Source: Algoriphagus ornithinivorans
GTDB taxonomy: Bacteria; Bacteroidota; Bacteroidia; Cytophagales; Cyclobacteriaceae
Reading direction: 5' to 3'
NCBI RefSeq assembly: GCF_900115305.1
Contig: NZ_FOVW01000007.1
Coordinates: 1-64,000 of the forward strand
DNA: 64,000 nucleotides
Numbering within the stretch: the first letter of the stretch is position 1; the number at the start of each line of letters is the position of its first letter. The notes under the pieces are model-generated. The model saw nothing but the letters and a program-made list of their open reading frames with translations, was not told the origin of the DNA and did not search any database. This document shows, in pieces, positions 26,312 to 34,947 of this stretch. Made by a program: the position numbers and the translations under genes.

Positions 26312-26770
26312 TCACAAATCCTCAAAACCGGGCTTGACCAAATCCCAAAACTCATCTAAGGCGATAATTCTGGGTTTGAGAAAAGAAATGATAGCCGGCC
26401 AATCCTTCTCCTCCATCACATTCACTCCTTTTTTTACCATCTCAATTTTTGAAATGACCTGCCCCACTTCGTTTTCAACATGGAGCTTCCAATCCCACTT
26501 TTCTTGGATACATGATTCTAGAATTTTTCGGAGTTGGGTAAACTGCTCAAATATTAACTCTTGAAACTCCTCGTCAGCATGGGTTATTTCTATTCCCACA
26601 GAGGCAAATCCCCTTTCTGCCTTCATCCGAAAATAAATATCCTTAATCCCCGTCTTATAATTTGGCCAATTGACTCTTCGTCCCTGTGCATTGGGAACAG
26701 GCTTCATATATTGCCCAAAGGCTATCCAAAAATCCTTACGGATTCGGGAAGTCTCGGCTTTGGAATACAT
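26312..26770 (-). CDS. DUF4268 domain protein
   Basis: 152 aa, cytoplasmic. It matches the DUF4268 domain: RKDFWIAFGQYM near the N-terminus, NWPNYKTGIKDIYFRM, VGIEITHADEEFQELIFEQF and WDWKLHV. The domain is often attached to nucleases or restriction-linked proteins, but stands alone here. It is the last gene of a four-gene minus-strand run (WD40-DivIVA-folB-DUF4268), 2 bp after folB. The palindromic array begins immediately past its stop. Confidence 0.8.
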   Translation of the reverse strand: MYSKAETSRIRKDFWIAFGQYMKPVPNAQGRRVNWPNYKTGIKDIYFRMKAERGFASVGIEITHADEEFQELIFEQFTQLRKILESCIQEKWDWKLHVENEVGQVISKIEMVKKGVNVMEEKDWPAIISFLKPRIIALDEFWDLVKPGFEDL

Positions 26771-26772
26771 AA

Positions 26773-27141
26773 TTAATCTTGGTAATCTTCAGGATATTGA
26801 ATTTGTACGGCAGAATATTTTACCAATCCGCCTAATGCTGGACCATGTTTTTTAAGGGTCAGTCGAATTTGTGTTGTACTGGGATAAGCACGTAATATAT
26901 CCGTCACAATCATATGCCCCAGATGCTCCAAAAGCTTCACTTTCACATCCATTCTAGCCTTAATGATCTGATACAATTTTGAATAATCTACCGTGGCATT
27001 CAAATCATCTTCCAGCATGGCTTTTTTGAAATTAGTCTCTAATTCCAAATCCAAGGTAAAGCGGTTTCCTAAAATAGATTCTTCAGGATAGGCTCCGTGA
27101 TAGGCATGAAATTCAATACCTTCGAGTGCAACTTTTCCCAT
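26773..27141 (-). CDS. folB: Dihydroneopterin aldolase
   Basis: 122-aa FolB converting 7,8-dihydroneopterin to 6-hydroxymethyl-dihydropterin and glycolaldehyde in folate synthesis. It carries the substrate-site GIEFHAYHGAYPEE at the N-terminus (catalytic Glu), ATVDYSKLYQII, LLEHLGHMIVTDIL, and the Lys-containing LKKHGPALGG motif. Length is normal. The ATG shares a base with the DivIVA stop (TAATG), implying coupled translation. Folate synthesis is functionally linked to the distant gcvT only in a general way. Confidence 0.93.
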   Translation of the reverse strand: MGKVALEGIEFHAYHGAYPEESILGNRFTLDLELETNFKKAMLEDDLNATVDYSKLYQIIKARMDVKVKLLEHLGHMIVTDILRAYPSTTQIRLTLKKHGPALGGLVKYSAVQIQYPEDYQD

Positions 27142-28106
27142 TATTCAAATTGATCAAAAAATGAACCCGATTGTTTTTTTGGATCTTCCGGCTCATTTTC
27201 TTCCCTTACTTCTTGAGCCTTGATTTCTTCTTTGACAGGTTCTTCTTCTTGAATTTCTTCCTCCTGATCTACCACTTCTTCCACTTCCTCTTCAATCTCT
27301 TCATTTTCTACTTCAACTTCCTCATCAGCCTCCACTACATCCGGAGCACTATCATGCATTTCCAAATCGATAGCTTCCTCTACAGTTTCCATTTCTTCCA
27401 ATGGATCTTCTTCTATAGATTCGGGCACATATTCATCCTGTGGCTGTTGTTGCACAGGAGCTTGCGCGGCAAGATTGGCTAAATTTCCAAAAGTAAATGT
27501 ATGTGACCTGCTGAGTTCATCAATGGCACGTTGGTGCGCTTTTGCATCGATTCTGGAATAATGAGCTTCAGCCAAATCCAATTGATTCAGGGTGTCTTGC
27601 GAAATTCGCTTTAAGCTTTTTACCAAAGCCTCCCTTTGCTCAGCCAAGCCTTCGTAGGACCTTACTAATCCCTGCATGCTTTCACGAAGCTCAATGATTG
27701 TTTCTTTTGCTTTTGCTTCTGCAGCTCCAATAATGGTAGCAGCATCTTCCTCTGCCTTTTTCTTTGCCTCCTCCATCATTTGGTTGACATGGGCTGTGGC
27801 GTTTTTCGCAGTATGGTTTGCTTCGGCAATAATCTGATCGGCGGCTTCATTGGCCTCTTCAATGATACTCGCCCCGGTATCCTCCGCAGTTTTCAATGTT
27901 CTAAAAAGTGAATCCTCCACATCCTTCAGTCTTTTGGCCTCTGCCTCCACCTGTTGCAGTTTAGATTTCAATTCCAGGTTTTCCTGATTGAGCTGTTCTA
28001 CGACCTGACTGACCTCATCCAAAAATGCGGTAACTTCTTTTTTTTCAAAACCCCTGAAGGAAGTTTCAAATGATTGCGAACGAATAGCTGCGGGAGTGAT
28101 TTTCAT
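27141..28106 (-). CDS. DivIVA-domain coiled-coil protein
   Basis: 321 aa from the ATG at 28106 (MKITPAAIRSQSF), which overlaps the WD40 stop as ATGA; the frame extends 24 bp upstream but without DivIVA homology. The first ~55 residues fit the DivIVA lipid-binding domain (F.....GF.KKEV.AFLDEV). A long Ala/Glu/Lys coiled coil follows (about 30-200). The last ~110 residues are strikingly acidic (runs of EEVEEVVDQEEEIQEEE type) and end QSGSFFDQFE. DivIVA proteins recruit partners to curved membranes at poles or septa in Gram-positives; the role in Bacteroidota is not well defined. Confidence 0.82.
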   Translation of the reverse strand: MKITPAAIRSQSFETSFRGFEKKEVTAFLDEVSQVVEQLNQENLELKSKLQQVEAEAKRLKDVEDSLFRTLKTAEDTGASIIEEANEAADQIIAEANHTAKNATAHVNQMMEEAKKKAEEDAATIIGAAEAKAKETIIELRESMQGLVRSYEGLAEQREALVKSLKRISQDTLNQLDLAEAHYSRIDAKAHQRAIDELSRSHTFTFGNLANLAAQAPVQQQPQDEYVPESIEEDPLEEMETVEEAIDLEMHDSAPDVVEADEEVEVENEEIEEEVEEVVDQEEEIQEEEPVKEEIKAQEVREENEPEDPKKQSGSFFDQFE

Positions 28107-29023
28107 GTATGTTGTGGTTCTATATTCCAAATTGAAATGCTTCTGTCATCAGAAACGGAAATGACTTCTTGAGTATAACTACTCCAAACTACCTTATTGA
28201 TACTGGTGCCATGACCTGCGTTTCGAGCCTTGTCTATGACTTTGAGCAGTTTTCTTTCTTCAGTATCCCAAACTTTGATGGACTTGTCCATGGAGCAGGT
28301 AACCAGCATGGATCCATCTTCTTTAAATGAAAGATAATTGATTGCATACATATGCGCTACAATATCTTCAGATAATGCATAAGGATCTACACTCCAAAAT
28401 TTCAAATGTGCATCCCTAGCACCACTTACCAGAATTTTTTCATCCGGAGAGTATCGCAAGGCAAACACCGAGTTGGCATGCCCTGTTAAATTAGCAATGG
28501 GCTGATATTCATTAGCCAAATCCAAAATCTTGATGCTATGATCAGACAATCCAATCGCCAAATGTCTTTTTCCTAGGGCAATATCCATTACCCTAATACT
28601 TTTCGAGGATAGCTTAATATGCTTTTTAATGCTTTTTGAAGGGATATCAACAACGATTAAAACTCCATCTCCTGTTCCTACAAAAACCTCATCTCCTAAA
28701 ACCTGAATATCAAAGATTGCCTGATCTGTCAATCGGATCGACCAAAGCTCTTTATTCTCTTGGAGATCAATCAAATGAATTCCTTCAAAATTATGCCCAA
28801 TGACCAAATAGTTTCGCTGCTTGTCTACTGCCAATGAATAGACAGAGTTAGGGAGCTTAGCAATTAATTTTCCGTCCTTTGGATTATCTAAATCCCACTC
28901 CACTACCATTCCATCTCCGGCACCTGTATAAAAAAAGCGAGGATCCGAGCCTTCAGCCAATGCGTATATACAATCATTATGGCCAGTTAGCGTGTGCGAT
29001 TTAATTACTTGAATTTTTGACAT
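28103..29023 (-). CDS. WD40 repeat protein
   Basis: 306 aa, cytoplasmic, one seven-bladed WD40 propeller. Repeat ends are visible as GAGDGMVVEWDL, GLSDHSIKILDL, GARDAHLKFWSV, CSMDKSIKVWDT and SDDRSISIWNI, with GH dipeptides (LTGHNDCIYAL, LTGHANSVFAL). No enzymatic domain is attached, so a scaffold function is likely. It is first in the WD40-DivIVA-folB-DUF4268 run, overlapping the DivIVA ATG, which suggests it may work with the DivIVA protein; this is inference. Confidence 0.9.
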   Translation of the reverse strand: MSKIQVIKSHTLTGHNDCIYALAEGSDPRFFYTGAGDGMVVEWDLDNPKDGKLIAKLPNSVYSLAVDKQRNYLVIGHNFEGIHLIDLQENKELWSIRLTDQAIFDIQVLGDEVFVGTGDGVLIVVDIPSKSIKKHIKLSSKSIRVMDIALGKRHLAIGLSDHSIKILDLANEYQPIANLTGHANSVFALRYSPDEKILVSGARDAHLKFWSVDPYALSEDIVAHMYAINYLSFKEDGSMLVTCSMDKSIKVWDTEERKLLKVIDKARNAGHGTSINKVVWSSYTQEVISVSDDRSISIWNIEPQHT

Positions 29024-29058
29024 ATATTGCCTTATGCTTAGATTAGCCCTACAGGCCT

Positions 29059-29688
29059 ATGCAAACAAAAATAGAAAAAATTGATAGTTCCTCTGCCTTA
29101 GCCATCAAGATAATTGATGACTACTCTGAGGAAGAACTGGACTTCCTCAGTTTTAGGGAAAAACTTGCCTTGGCAAACATCTCTCATCCTGAGAAAAAAA
29201 GGGAGTGGTCTACAGCGAGAGTAGCGATCAAAGATGCTTTGGATTCTCTTTCTGTCCCCTATCCCGGATTTTTTAAAGATGAACACGGGAAATCCCAATC
29301 CATGAATGGCACCGGGTATGTGTCTCTTAGTCATACTCAAGGCTATGCCGGGGCTATTTTCCATAGAGAATACCCCGTGGGAATGGATATGGATTTTGTG
29401 AGAGAGAAAATCTTAAAAATCGGGAAAAGATTTTTAGACCCAGATGAACTGGATTTTCTGGAGAATGATCCAGTTCATTTCACGCTTGCTTGGTCTGCTA
29501 AAGAATCAATCTTCAAGTGCCAGGGAAAAAAAGGAGTTTCTTTCAGAGACAATATTCTACTTGAGCCTTTTGAAAAAGGAAGTACTGTGATTAAAGGGAA
29601 AATAAGAGGAACAGATTACGCGGATCATCATTATCAGGTGCAGGCACAGGTACTTGGAGACGTGATTCTCACCTACACCATTTGGTAA
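29059..29688 (+). CDS. 4'-phosphopantetheinyl transferase superfamily protein
   Basis: 209-aa Sfp-like enzyme attaching phosphopantetheine from CoA to carrier proteins. Core motifs are present: SLSHTQGYAGAI (about residues 95-106), VGMDMDFVREKI with the Mg-binding Asp residues (about 112-123), and FTLAWSAKESIFKCQGKKGVSF (split as AWSAKESIFK, about residues 150-159). Length fits the Sfp group rather than the shorter AcpS. No PKS/NRPS gene is nearby, so fatty-acid ACP or another carrier could be the target. Divergent from the WD40 gene. Confidence 0.87.
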   Translation: MQTKIEKIDSSSALAIKIIDDYSEEELDFLSFREKLALANISHPEKKREWSTARVAIKDALDSLSVPYPGFFKDEHGKSQSMNGTGYVSLSHTQGYAGAIFHREYPVGMDMDFVREKILKIGKRFLDPDELDFLENDPVHFTLAWSAKESIFKCQGKKGVSFRDNILLEPFEKGSTVIKGKIRGTDYADHHYQVQAQVLGDVILTYTIW

Positions 29689-29693
29689 TATGA

Positions 29694-29762
29694 AATGCCC
29701 GTGAGGAAAAATCTCACACAGTGGGATAATTATTTTGGGCATTCCTCCCGATAGTTATCGGG
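29694..29762 (+). other. Nested hairpins after the phosphopantetheinyl transferase gene
   Basis: AATGCCC (29694-29700) pairs with GGGCATT (29737-29743); inside it GTGAG (29701-29705) pairs with CTCAC (29713-29717). A second hairpin, CCCGAT-AGTT-ATCGGG, is at 29747-29762. There is no clear U-tract, so termination is uncertain; an mRNA 3'-end structure or repeat element is possible. Confidence 0.4.
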
Positions 29763-29790
29763 ATGACCTCTAAAAATAAATTATAAACAG

Positions 29791-30369
29791 ATGAAAAAAA
29801 TAATAGCTGTTTCAATTCTTTGCTGCTTATTCCATTTCAATAGCTTTTCCCAAACTTTTCAATCCATAGAAAGGATAGATGCAGTAACCGGAAAAAGTAC
29901 AGATTTAAAAAGCTTGATCAGTGGCAAAGCGATGGTGTTAATTTTTCACAGCCTGGGATGCCCTTATTCCAAAATGTATGAAAAACGATTAATTGCAATG
30001 AGGAATAGCTACTCTAATAAAGGAATCCGATTCGTTCTCATCAATCCTGAATCAGAAATTGATCCTGAAAGTCAAAAAGTTTTGAAATCATATATAGATG
30101 ATTCGGGGCTCAATATGAATTATCTGATTGATGAGGAACAGGTTTTGGTTAAACAATTGAATATTACTAAAATTCCCGAAGCATTAATAATTCTGAATAC
30201 TGAGTCAGGGTTAAACGTGGTTTACAGAGGAGCCATCGATAACAATCCCCAAGCTGAATCAGCCGTTTCGGAAAGAATTTTGGAAAGAGCAATCAATCAA
30301 GTGCTGAGAAATGAAGAACCAAGTCCTGCCACAGTCAGAGCAACGGGTTGTAACATGAAGAGCTTCTAG
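29791..30369 (+). CDS. Secreted redoxin-family protein
   Basis: 192 aa with a signal peptide (MKKIIAVSILCCLFHFNSFSQ; about 21 residues) followed by a thioredoxin/AhpC-TSA-like fold. The active-site region is FHSLGCPYSKMYEKRL (about residues 55-70), one Cys followed by Pro-Tyr-Ser, as in peroxiredoxin-like redoxins. KIPEALIIL supplies the cis-Pro loop. The C-terminus carries another Cys (ATGCNMKSF). It is probably a periplasmic thiol protein. The stop overlaps the convergent SirB1-like gene by 4 nt. Confidence 0.78.
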   Translation: MKKIIAVSILCCLFHFNSFSQTFQSIERIDAVTGKSTDLKSLISGKAMVLIFHSLGCPYSKMYEKRLIAMRNSYSNKGIRFVLINPESEIDPESQKVLKSYIDDSGLNMNYLIDEEQVLVKQLNITKIPEALIILNTESGLNVVYRGAIDNNPQAESAVSERILERAINQVLRNEEPSPATVRATGCNMKSF

Positions 30370-31208
30370 GGCTCTAGAATTGCCAACATTTCCTTGATTT
30401 CATCCACTTTTTCAGCTTCCCCAAGTTTATCGAAAGAATTCCCCAGATTCCTTAAGCTTCTCATAATGATCTGAAGATTATCGGTGGGCTCAAAGTATTC
30501 TTCTTTTGGCTCAATTTTCAGATGATTTAGGTAATTGTGGATGTCTTTTCTGCTAAAAACCAAACCTTTATTAAAGGCATTGACATAAAAAGTCAACTCA
30601 TCTGTTTTGTAAGTCAGTACAAATAAATTTGGCAGATTGACTCCATAGATCGGGAGTCCCAGTTTTTTAGCCACCAACATGTAAATAGCACATAAGGAAA
30701 TGGGATTTCCCTTTTTGGTGTCCAAAACAGTGGATAGCATACTATTTCCGGGAGAGTGGAAATTTTTTGTATTGGCTCCGAATCTCAGAGTATTGAAAAG
30801 CACATTATTGATGATCCGAATTTGATCATAGGGTTCCAAATCATTTCTAAAAGCAGTCCATACATCAAAATAGATCTGATGCATTTCCGCATTTAGTTTT
30901 TCAAATTCCAGGTCGGGATATTGATAGGTATTGATAATCCAAAGTCCTGTCAACAAGTCCTGATCCTCGGAATTTTTCCATTCCTCCAGTCTTCTTTTCA
31001 CCAAAGAAAACTGGAGGTCATGGACTAGAATTTCAATCTCTTTTTGGATCTCCGGATTAAAACTGTTTTCCCACTTTTTTTCCAAGTAGGGAATGATTTC
31101 CGTTCCCAAGGATATAATGCGTTCCCTTACATGATTTTTGACTTCAAGGTCTGTGTCGTCAAGCAAGGAAACTAAGGCGTTTAATTCAGAGTCTGACAAT
31201 TCACTCAT
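30366..31208 (-). CDS. SirB1-like transglutaminase-fold protein
   Basis: 280 aa, cytoplasmic. The N-terminal ~90 residues are helical and HEAT-like (LDDTDLEVKNHVRERIISLG). The central domain matches SirB1/Transglut_core2: STVLDTKKGNPISLCAIYML, KKLGLPIYGVNLPNLFVLTY and VNAFNKGLVFSR. The family includes SirB1/YchA, but biochemical function is unproven and a full Cys-His-Asp triad is not evident. It lies 23 bp after the acyl-CoA carboxylase gene, in the same direction. Confidence 0.82.
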   Translation of the reverse strand: MSELSDSELNALVSLLDDTDLEVKNHVRERIISLGTEIIPYLEKKWENSFNPEIQKEIEILVHDLQFSLVKRRLEEWKNSEDQDLLTGLWIINTYQYPDLEFEKLNAEMHQIYFDVWTAFRNDLEPYDQIRIINNVLFNTLRFGANTKNFHSPGNSMLSTVLDTKKGNPISLCAIYMLVAKKLGLPIYGVNLPNLFVLTYKTDELTFYVNAFNKGLVFSRKDIHNYLNHLKIEPKEEYFEPTDNLQIIMRSLRNLGNSFDKLGEAEKVDEIKEMLAILEP

Positions 31209-31231
31209 AAATGAAAATAATCAATTAATCT

Positions 31232-32863
31232 TTAGGTTTGAATAACACCCACATTAAATCTTTCCAAAATAGGATTGTGATTAGCTGCTTTAATTCCCAT
31301 GGATATCACCTTTCTCGTCTCTCGGGGATCTATCACCCCATCAACCCACAATCTGGCAGCAGCATAATACGGACTCAACTCCTCATTATACTTATTGGTG
31401 ATTTCGTCCAGTAGTTCCTTCTCCTCTTCCGGAGTGATCTCTTGTTTACCTGCTTTTTTCAAAGAAGAAACTTTAATCTGAAGCAAGGTTTTGGCTGCAG
31501 AAGCACCTGACATTACAGCCATTTGTGCAGTAGGCCAAGAATAAATCAGTCTTGGATCATAGGCTTTTCCACACATGGCATAATTGCCCGCTCCGTAAGA
31601 ATTCCCAAGAACAATGGTGAATTTTGGAACAACTGAGTTGGCCATTGCATTCACCATTTTTGCGCCGTCTTTAATGATTCCTCCATGCTCAGCTTTACTA
31701 CCTACCATAAATCCACTGACATCCTGAAGAAAGACCAAAGGAATTTTGCGTTGGTTGCAGTTCATGATGAAGCGGGCCGCTTTATCTGCAGAATCTGAAT
31801 AGATCACACCGCCCATCTGCATTTCACCTTTTGCAGTTTTTACAATCTTTCTTTGATTGGCTACTATTCCAACAGCCCAGCCATCGATTCGCGCTGTTCC
31901 ACAAATCAGGGTTTTCCCATAATCTTTCTTGTACTCATCAAACTCCCCGGCATCCACAAGGCCTGAAATCACTTCAAGCATATCGTAGGGCTTTACCCTG
32001 TCCAATGGGAATTTTTTCAACATCTCTTCTCCCGAAAAACCGGGATCTTTGGGTTCTGATCTATCAAAACCTGCATTTTCAGATGCCCCAAGCTTGTCAA
32101 AAATATTCTTGATAGCATCCAGACAATCCTGGTCAGAGTCATATTTGTTATCAGTCACCCCTGATATTTCACAATGGGTGGTCGCCCCTCCAAGAGTTTC
32201 ATTATCTACAGACTCGCCGATTGCTGCTTTCACCAAGTAAGAGCCGGCCAAGAATATGGAACCTGTCTTATCTACAATCATAGCTTCATCTGACATGATG
32301 GGTAAATATGCTCCACCAGCTACGCAACTTCCCATGATAGCTGCCACTTGAACGATACCTAGGGAAGACATTTTCGCATTGTTTCTAAACTGCCTACCGA
32401 AGTGCTCCTTGTCTGGAAAAATTTCATTTTGCATAGGCAAAAACACGCCTGCACTGTCTACCAGATATATGATAGGTAGGCGATTTTCCATGGCCACTTC
32501 CTGTGCTCTCAAATTTTTCTTGGCAGTCATAGGAAACCAGGCTCCTGCTTTAACTGTGGCATCATTGGCGACGATCACGCACATTCTACCACGGACATAT
32601 CCGATTCCTGTGACAACACCTGCTGAGGGACAGCCACCTTCTTCCTCGTACATCCCATCTGCTGCAAAAGCCCCTATTTCTAAAAAATCCGATTGCTCAT
32701 CGATCAGGTAATCGATTCTTTCTCTGGCGGTTAATTTGCCTTTTTCATGCTCCTTGGCAATTCTTTTGGGTCCTCCTCCCTGTTTTACAAGTTTGTATTT
32801 TTCCTGCAATTCAGTGAGGAGTTGGCCGAAATCTTTTGGTTCAGTTTTACTTGGGGAATTCAT
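31232..32863 (-). CDS. Acyl-CoA carboxylase beta subunit (carboxyltransferase)
   Basis: 543-aa biotin-dependent carboxyltransferase that moves CO2 from carboxybiotin to an acyl-CoA. N-terminal crotonase-fold half: GKLTARERIDYLID, the acyl-CoA-site GSCVAGGAYLPIMSDEA. C-terminal half: the biotin site GVIYSDSADKAARFI, FLQDVSGFMVGS and GNSYGAGNYAMCGKAY. Segments such as AKKNLRAQEVAMEN and REHF-like DKEHFGRQFRNNAKMS resemble methylcrotonyl-CoA carboxylase beta more than propionyl-CoA carboxylase; the substrate is not certain. No biotin carboxylase subunit is adjacent. The 1.3-kb repeat block lies upstream. Confidence 0.9.
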   Translation of the reverse strand: MNSPSKTEPKDFGQLLTELQEKYKLVKQGGGPKRIAKEHEKGKLTARERIDYLIDEQSDFLEIGAFAADGMYEEEGGCPSAGVVTGIGYVRGRMCVIVANDATVKAGAWFPMTAKKNLRAQEVAMENRLPIIYLVDSAGVFLPMQNEIFPDKEHFGRQFRNNAKMSSLGIVQVAAIMGSCVAGGAYLPIMSDEAMIVDKTGSIFLAGSYLVKAAIGESVDNETLGGATTHCEISGVTDNKYDSDQDCLDAIKNIFDKLGASENAGFDRSEPKDPGFSGEEMLKKFPLDRVKPYDMLEVISGLVDAGEFDEYKKDYGKTLICGTARIDGWAVGIVANQRKIVKTAKGEMQMGGVIYSDSADKAARFIMNCNQRKIPLVFLQDVSGFMVGSKAEHGGIIKDGAKMVNAMANSVVPKFTIVLGNSYGAGNYAMCGKAYDPRLIYSWPTAQMAVMSGASAAKTLLQIKVSSLKKAGKQEITPEEEKELLDEITNKYNEELSPYYAAARLWVDGVIDPRETRKVISMGIKAANHNPILERFNVGVIQT

Positions 32864-33430
32864 TCTTTATTTGGGTTTACTAAATTCAAACTCCAATCTA
32901 CAAAAGGAAGTTTGGAAAAATCAGAATTCCGGTGGGAGAAATCCGAAAAGATAGTTTCTTGCTGCTCGAGTCCGCGATATTATCGGGAGCAATCTCGAGC
33001 TCTTATCAAAGAATTTGTATTCCGATTAAATTAAATGTTTTCAAAAGCTAGAAATGGTCTAGCGATTATTGAACTTTTGGAAACCTTGTTCCATACCTAC
33101 GGCATGGAAAGGAGTCTCAGAGCCGCTTTGCTACCGAGCTGAAATCCCTACGGGATTTAGAATTCCCACAATGTTTCTCGGATATCTTGCTGGCATTAAG
33201 CTATCATTTCCAAGCGAAGCGATTGCGCCAGCGCTGGGAGATAATCCAACTTCCTTACCTCGGGTTGCACCCGAGCTTGCGCGCCTCTGGTGTGGCTATT
33301 GAAGAGTTTAAGCCCTTCAGGCTTTTGAATCCTAAATCGTCCTAAATTGAATTTATATTTCCAAAGGGTAAATTGACCCGTATTTCGCCGAAGGCGTATT
33401 TCTTTTATTTCTAAAGTATTTCTCTTCCCG

Positions 33431-33664
33431 TCTTGCTGGCATTGAGTCATCGTTTCCAAATGGAGATTAAGGGCCAGCGCTGGATAAAGGTGATGGCTTA
33501 TTTGGAACCCCGAGTTGCACTCGGGCCTGCGCGACTCTGGCGTGGCTAATAAATTACGCTCCTTTGGAGCTTTTGATTAGAGTCTGACTAGAGATTTATC
33601 TCGCCGGAGGCATATCTTAAAAATTATCTTTTAGGTATCTTTTAATTATTTCGCCGCAGGCGTA
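33431..33664 (+). repeat. 234-bp direct repeat, copy 1
   Basis: Begins TCTTGCTGGCATTGAGTCAT and ends GCCGCAGGCGTA. It is repeated at 33843-34076 with an exact 412-bp offset and one difference noticed by eye (GCGTGGC versus GCGTGTC, near 33541 and 33953). The near-identity points to a recent duplication or gene conversion. Confidence 0.85.
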
Positions 33665-33842
33665 ATTCTAAGCTCCTCGGATCCACGACAGGAGTCGGGA
33701 GTAATTCCGAGGTCTTATCGTAGGATTTGTAATCCGAAAAATCCTTTAGGAGTTTGCCATAAAATGGGGCATGAACATAATTATTATCGACTCGCGAACT
33801 CAAAAAAATCCCTTGGAGGGTTGATAAAGGATTTTGGTTTCA

Positions 33843-34076
33843 TCTTGCTGGCATTGAGTCATCGTTTCCAAATGGAGATTAAGGGCCAGCGCTGGATAAA
33901 GGTGATGGCTTATTTGGAACCCCGAGTTGCACTCGGGCCTGCGCGACTCTGGCGTGTCTAATAAATTACGCTCCTTTGGAGCTTTTGATTAGAGTCTGAC
34001 TAGAGATTTATCTCGCCGGAGGCATATCTTAAAAATTATCTTTTAGGTATCTTTTAATTATTTCGCCGCAGGCGTA
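33843..34076 (+). repeat. 234-bp direct repeat, copy 2
   Basis: Second copy of the unit at 33431-33664, in the same orientation. The flanking sequence differs after the CGCCGCAGGCGTA palindrome. Confidence 0.85.
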
Positions 34077-34146
34077 TTTCATTTTATTTCCACTGTATTT
34101 CCAAATCTATCTTGCCGAAAGAGTATTTCTACCGCATTTCAATTAT

Positions 34147-34947
34147 TCAATTCCCTTCTATCTGGGTCTTGTAATCTCTGATGGACCTGAAAATAGCTGA
34201 GGCCATATATTCCTGACCTTCTTTACTCATTAAAAAAGCCTCTTCTGCAGAGTTAGATAAAAAACCTAATTCAACCAACACAGAAGGCATGGAGGGCGTC
34301 CAAAGCACATAGAATGGTCCCTGCTTTACTCCCCGGCTTTTTCTTCCTACACGGTCCTTAAACTGTGTCTCAATTTGATCTGCCAAAGTCACGGAGTTTT
34401 CAAAAAATGCGCGAGACATCAGGTTAAACATAATGTATGATTCAGGAGAAGAAGGATCGAATCCCTCGTATCTTTCTTTATAATCTTCCTCCAATAACAT
34501 CACAGAGTTTTCCCGCTTAACAATATCAAAGTTATTATCAAAGTGCTTCATTCCCATTATCCATGTCTCTGTTCCAAATGCCGACTTATTTGCGGCGGAA
34601 TTGGAATGGATGGAAACAAAAAGATCAGCCTTATTAATATTAGCGATTTGAGGACGCTTTTCTAAAGTTGGGAAACTATCATCATCCCGAGTGTAAATAA
34701 CTTCTACATCAGGTAGATTTTCCTTGATATATTTTCCAACAAGTAAAGTGACTGCAAGATTAATATCCTTCTCTCTGGCTCTAGAACCTATATTTCCGGG
34801 ATCTTTTCCGCCATGACCTGCATCTAATACGATTTTTTTCATCCTAAATGCCGGCATCATCGTTTCATTGGGAATAAACCCGCCAAACACAAAAGGAATC
34901 AATAAAATAAGACTAAGAATAATTTTTTTGTTTTTGGACCGTACCAT
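34147..34947 (-). CDS. N-acetylmuramoyl-L-alanine amidase (Amidase_3)
   Basis: About 266-aa periplasmic zinc amidase that cleaves the bond between MurNAc and the stem peptide for cell separation. The start at 34947 gives an N-terminal membrane/signal helix (KKIILSLILLIPFVFGGF); the frame is open 48 bp further upstream. Zinc ligands and catalytic Glu sit in VLDAGHGGKDPGN (His), REKDINLAV (Glu), VSIHSNSAAN (His) and the C-terminal VLVELGFLSN (Glu). No LysM or SPOR domain. It is head-to-head with lptD: the two ATGs lie within the same CATG (34945-34948) if both first starts are used. Confidence 0.9.
   Translation of the reverse strand: MVRSKNKKIILSLILLIPFVFGGFIPNETMMPAFRMKKIVLDAGHGGKDPGNIGSRAREKDINLAVTLLVGKYIKENLPDVEVIYTRDDDSFPTLEKRPQIANINKADLFVSIHSNSAANKSAFGTETWIMGMKHFDNNFDIVKRENSVMLLEEDYKERYEGFDPSSPESYIMFNLMSRAFFENSVTLADQIETQFKDRVGRKSRGVKQGPFYVLWTPSMPSVLVELGFLSNSAEEAFLMSKEGQEYMASAIFRSIRDYKTQIEGN

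Larger units (their letters stand above)
32864..34146 (+). repeat. Intergenic palindrome block A
   Basis: 1283 bp without a credible gene. Elements include: CTCGAG...CTCGAG (about 32967-33002); CCATACCTACGGCATGG (33090-33106); ATCCCTACGGGAT (33147-33159); CTTGCTGGCATT...GCCAGCGCTGG (about 33188, 33432, 33844); CTCGGGTTGCACCCGAG or CCCGAGTTGCACTCGGG; AAGCCCTTCAGGCTT; GCTCCTTTGGAGC (about 33548, 33970); and CGCCGAAGGCG or CGCCGCAGGCG. Reading frames here, such as those at 33069-33302 and 33764-33961, are translations of the repeats and recur in other blocks. Confidence 0.85.

Noticed and set aside
27171..27482. 103-codon Phe-rich plus-strand frame opposite the DivIVA acidic tail
   Set aside because: Antisense shadow of Glu/Asp-rich codons; not plausible as a protein.
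33764..33961. Recurring small frames in the repeat blocks (also 33069-33302, 41166-41360, 51204-51434, 51527-51883, 54146-54403)
   Set aside because: Each is a translation of the same palindromic sentences in different blocks, with no conserved start context.
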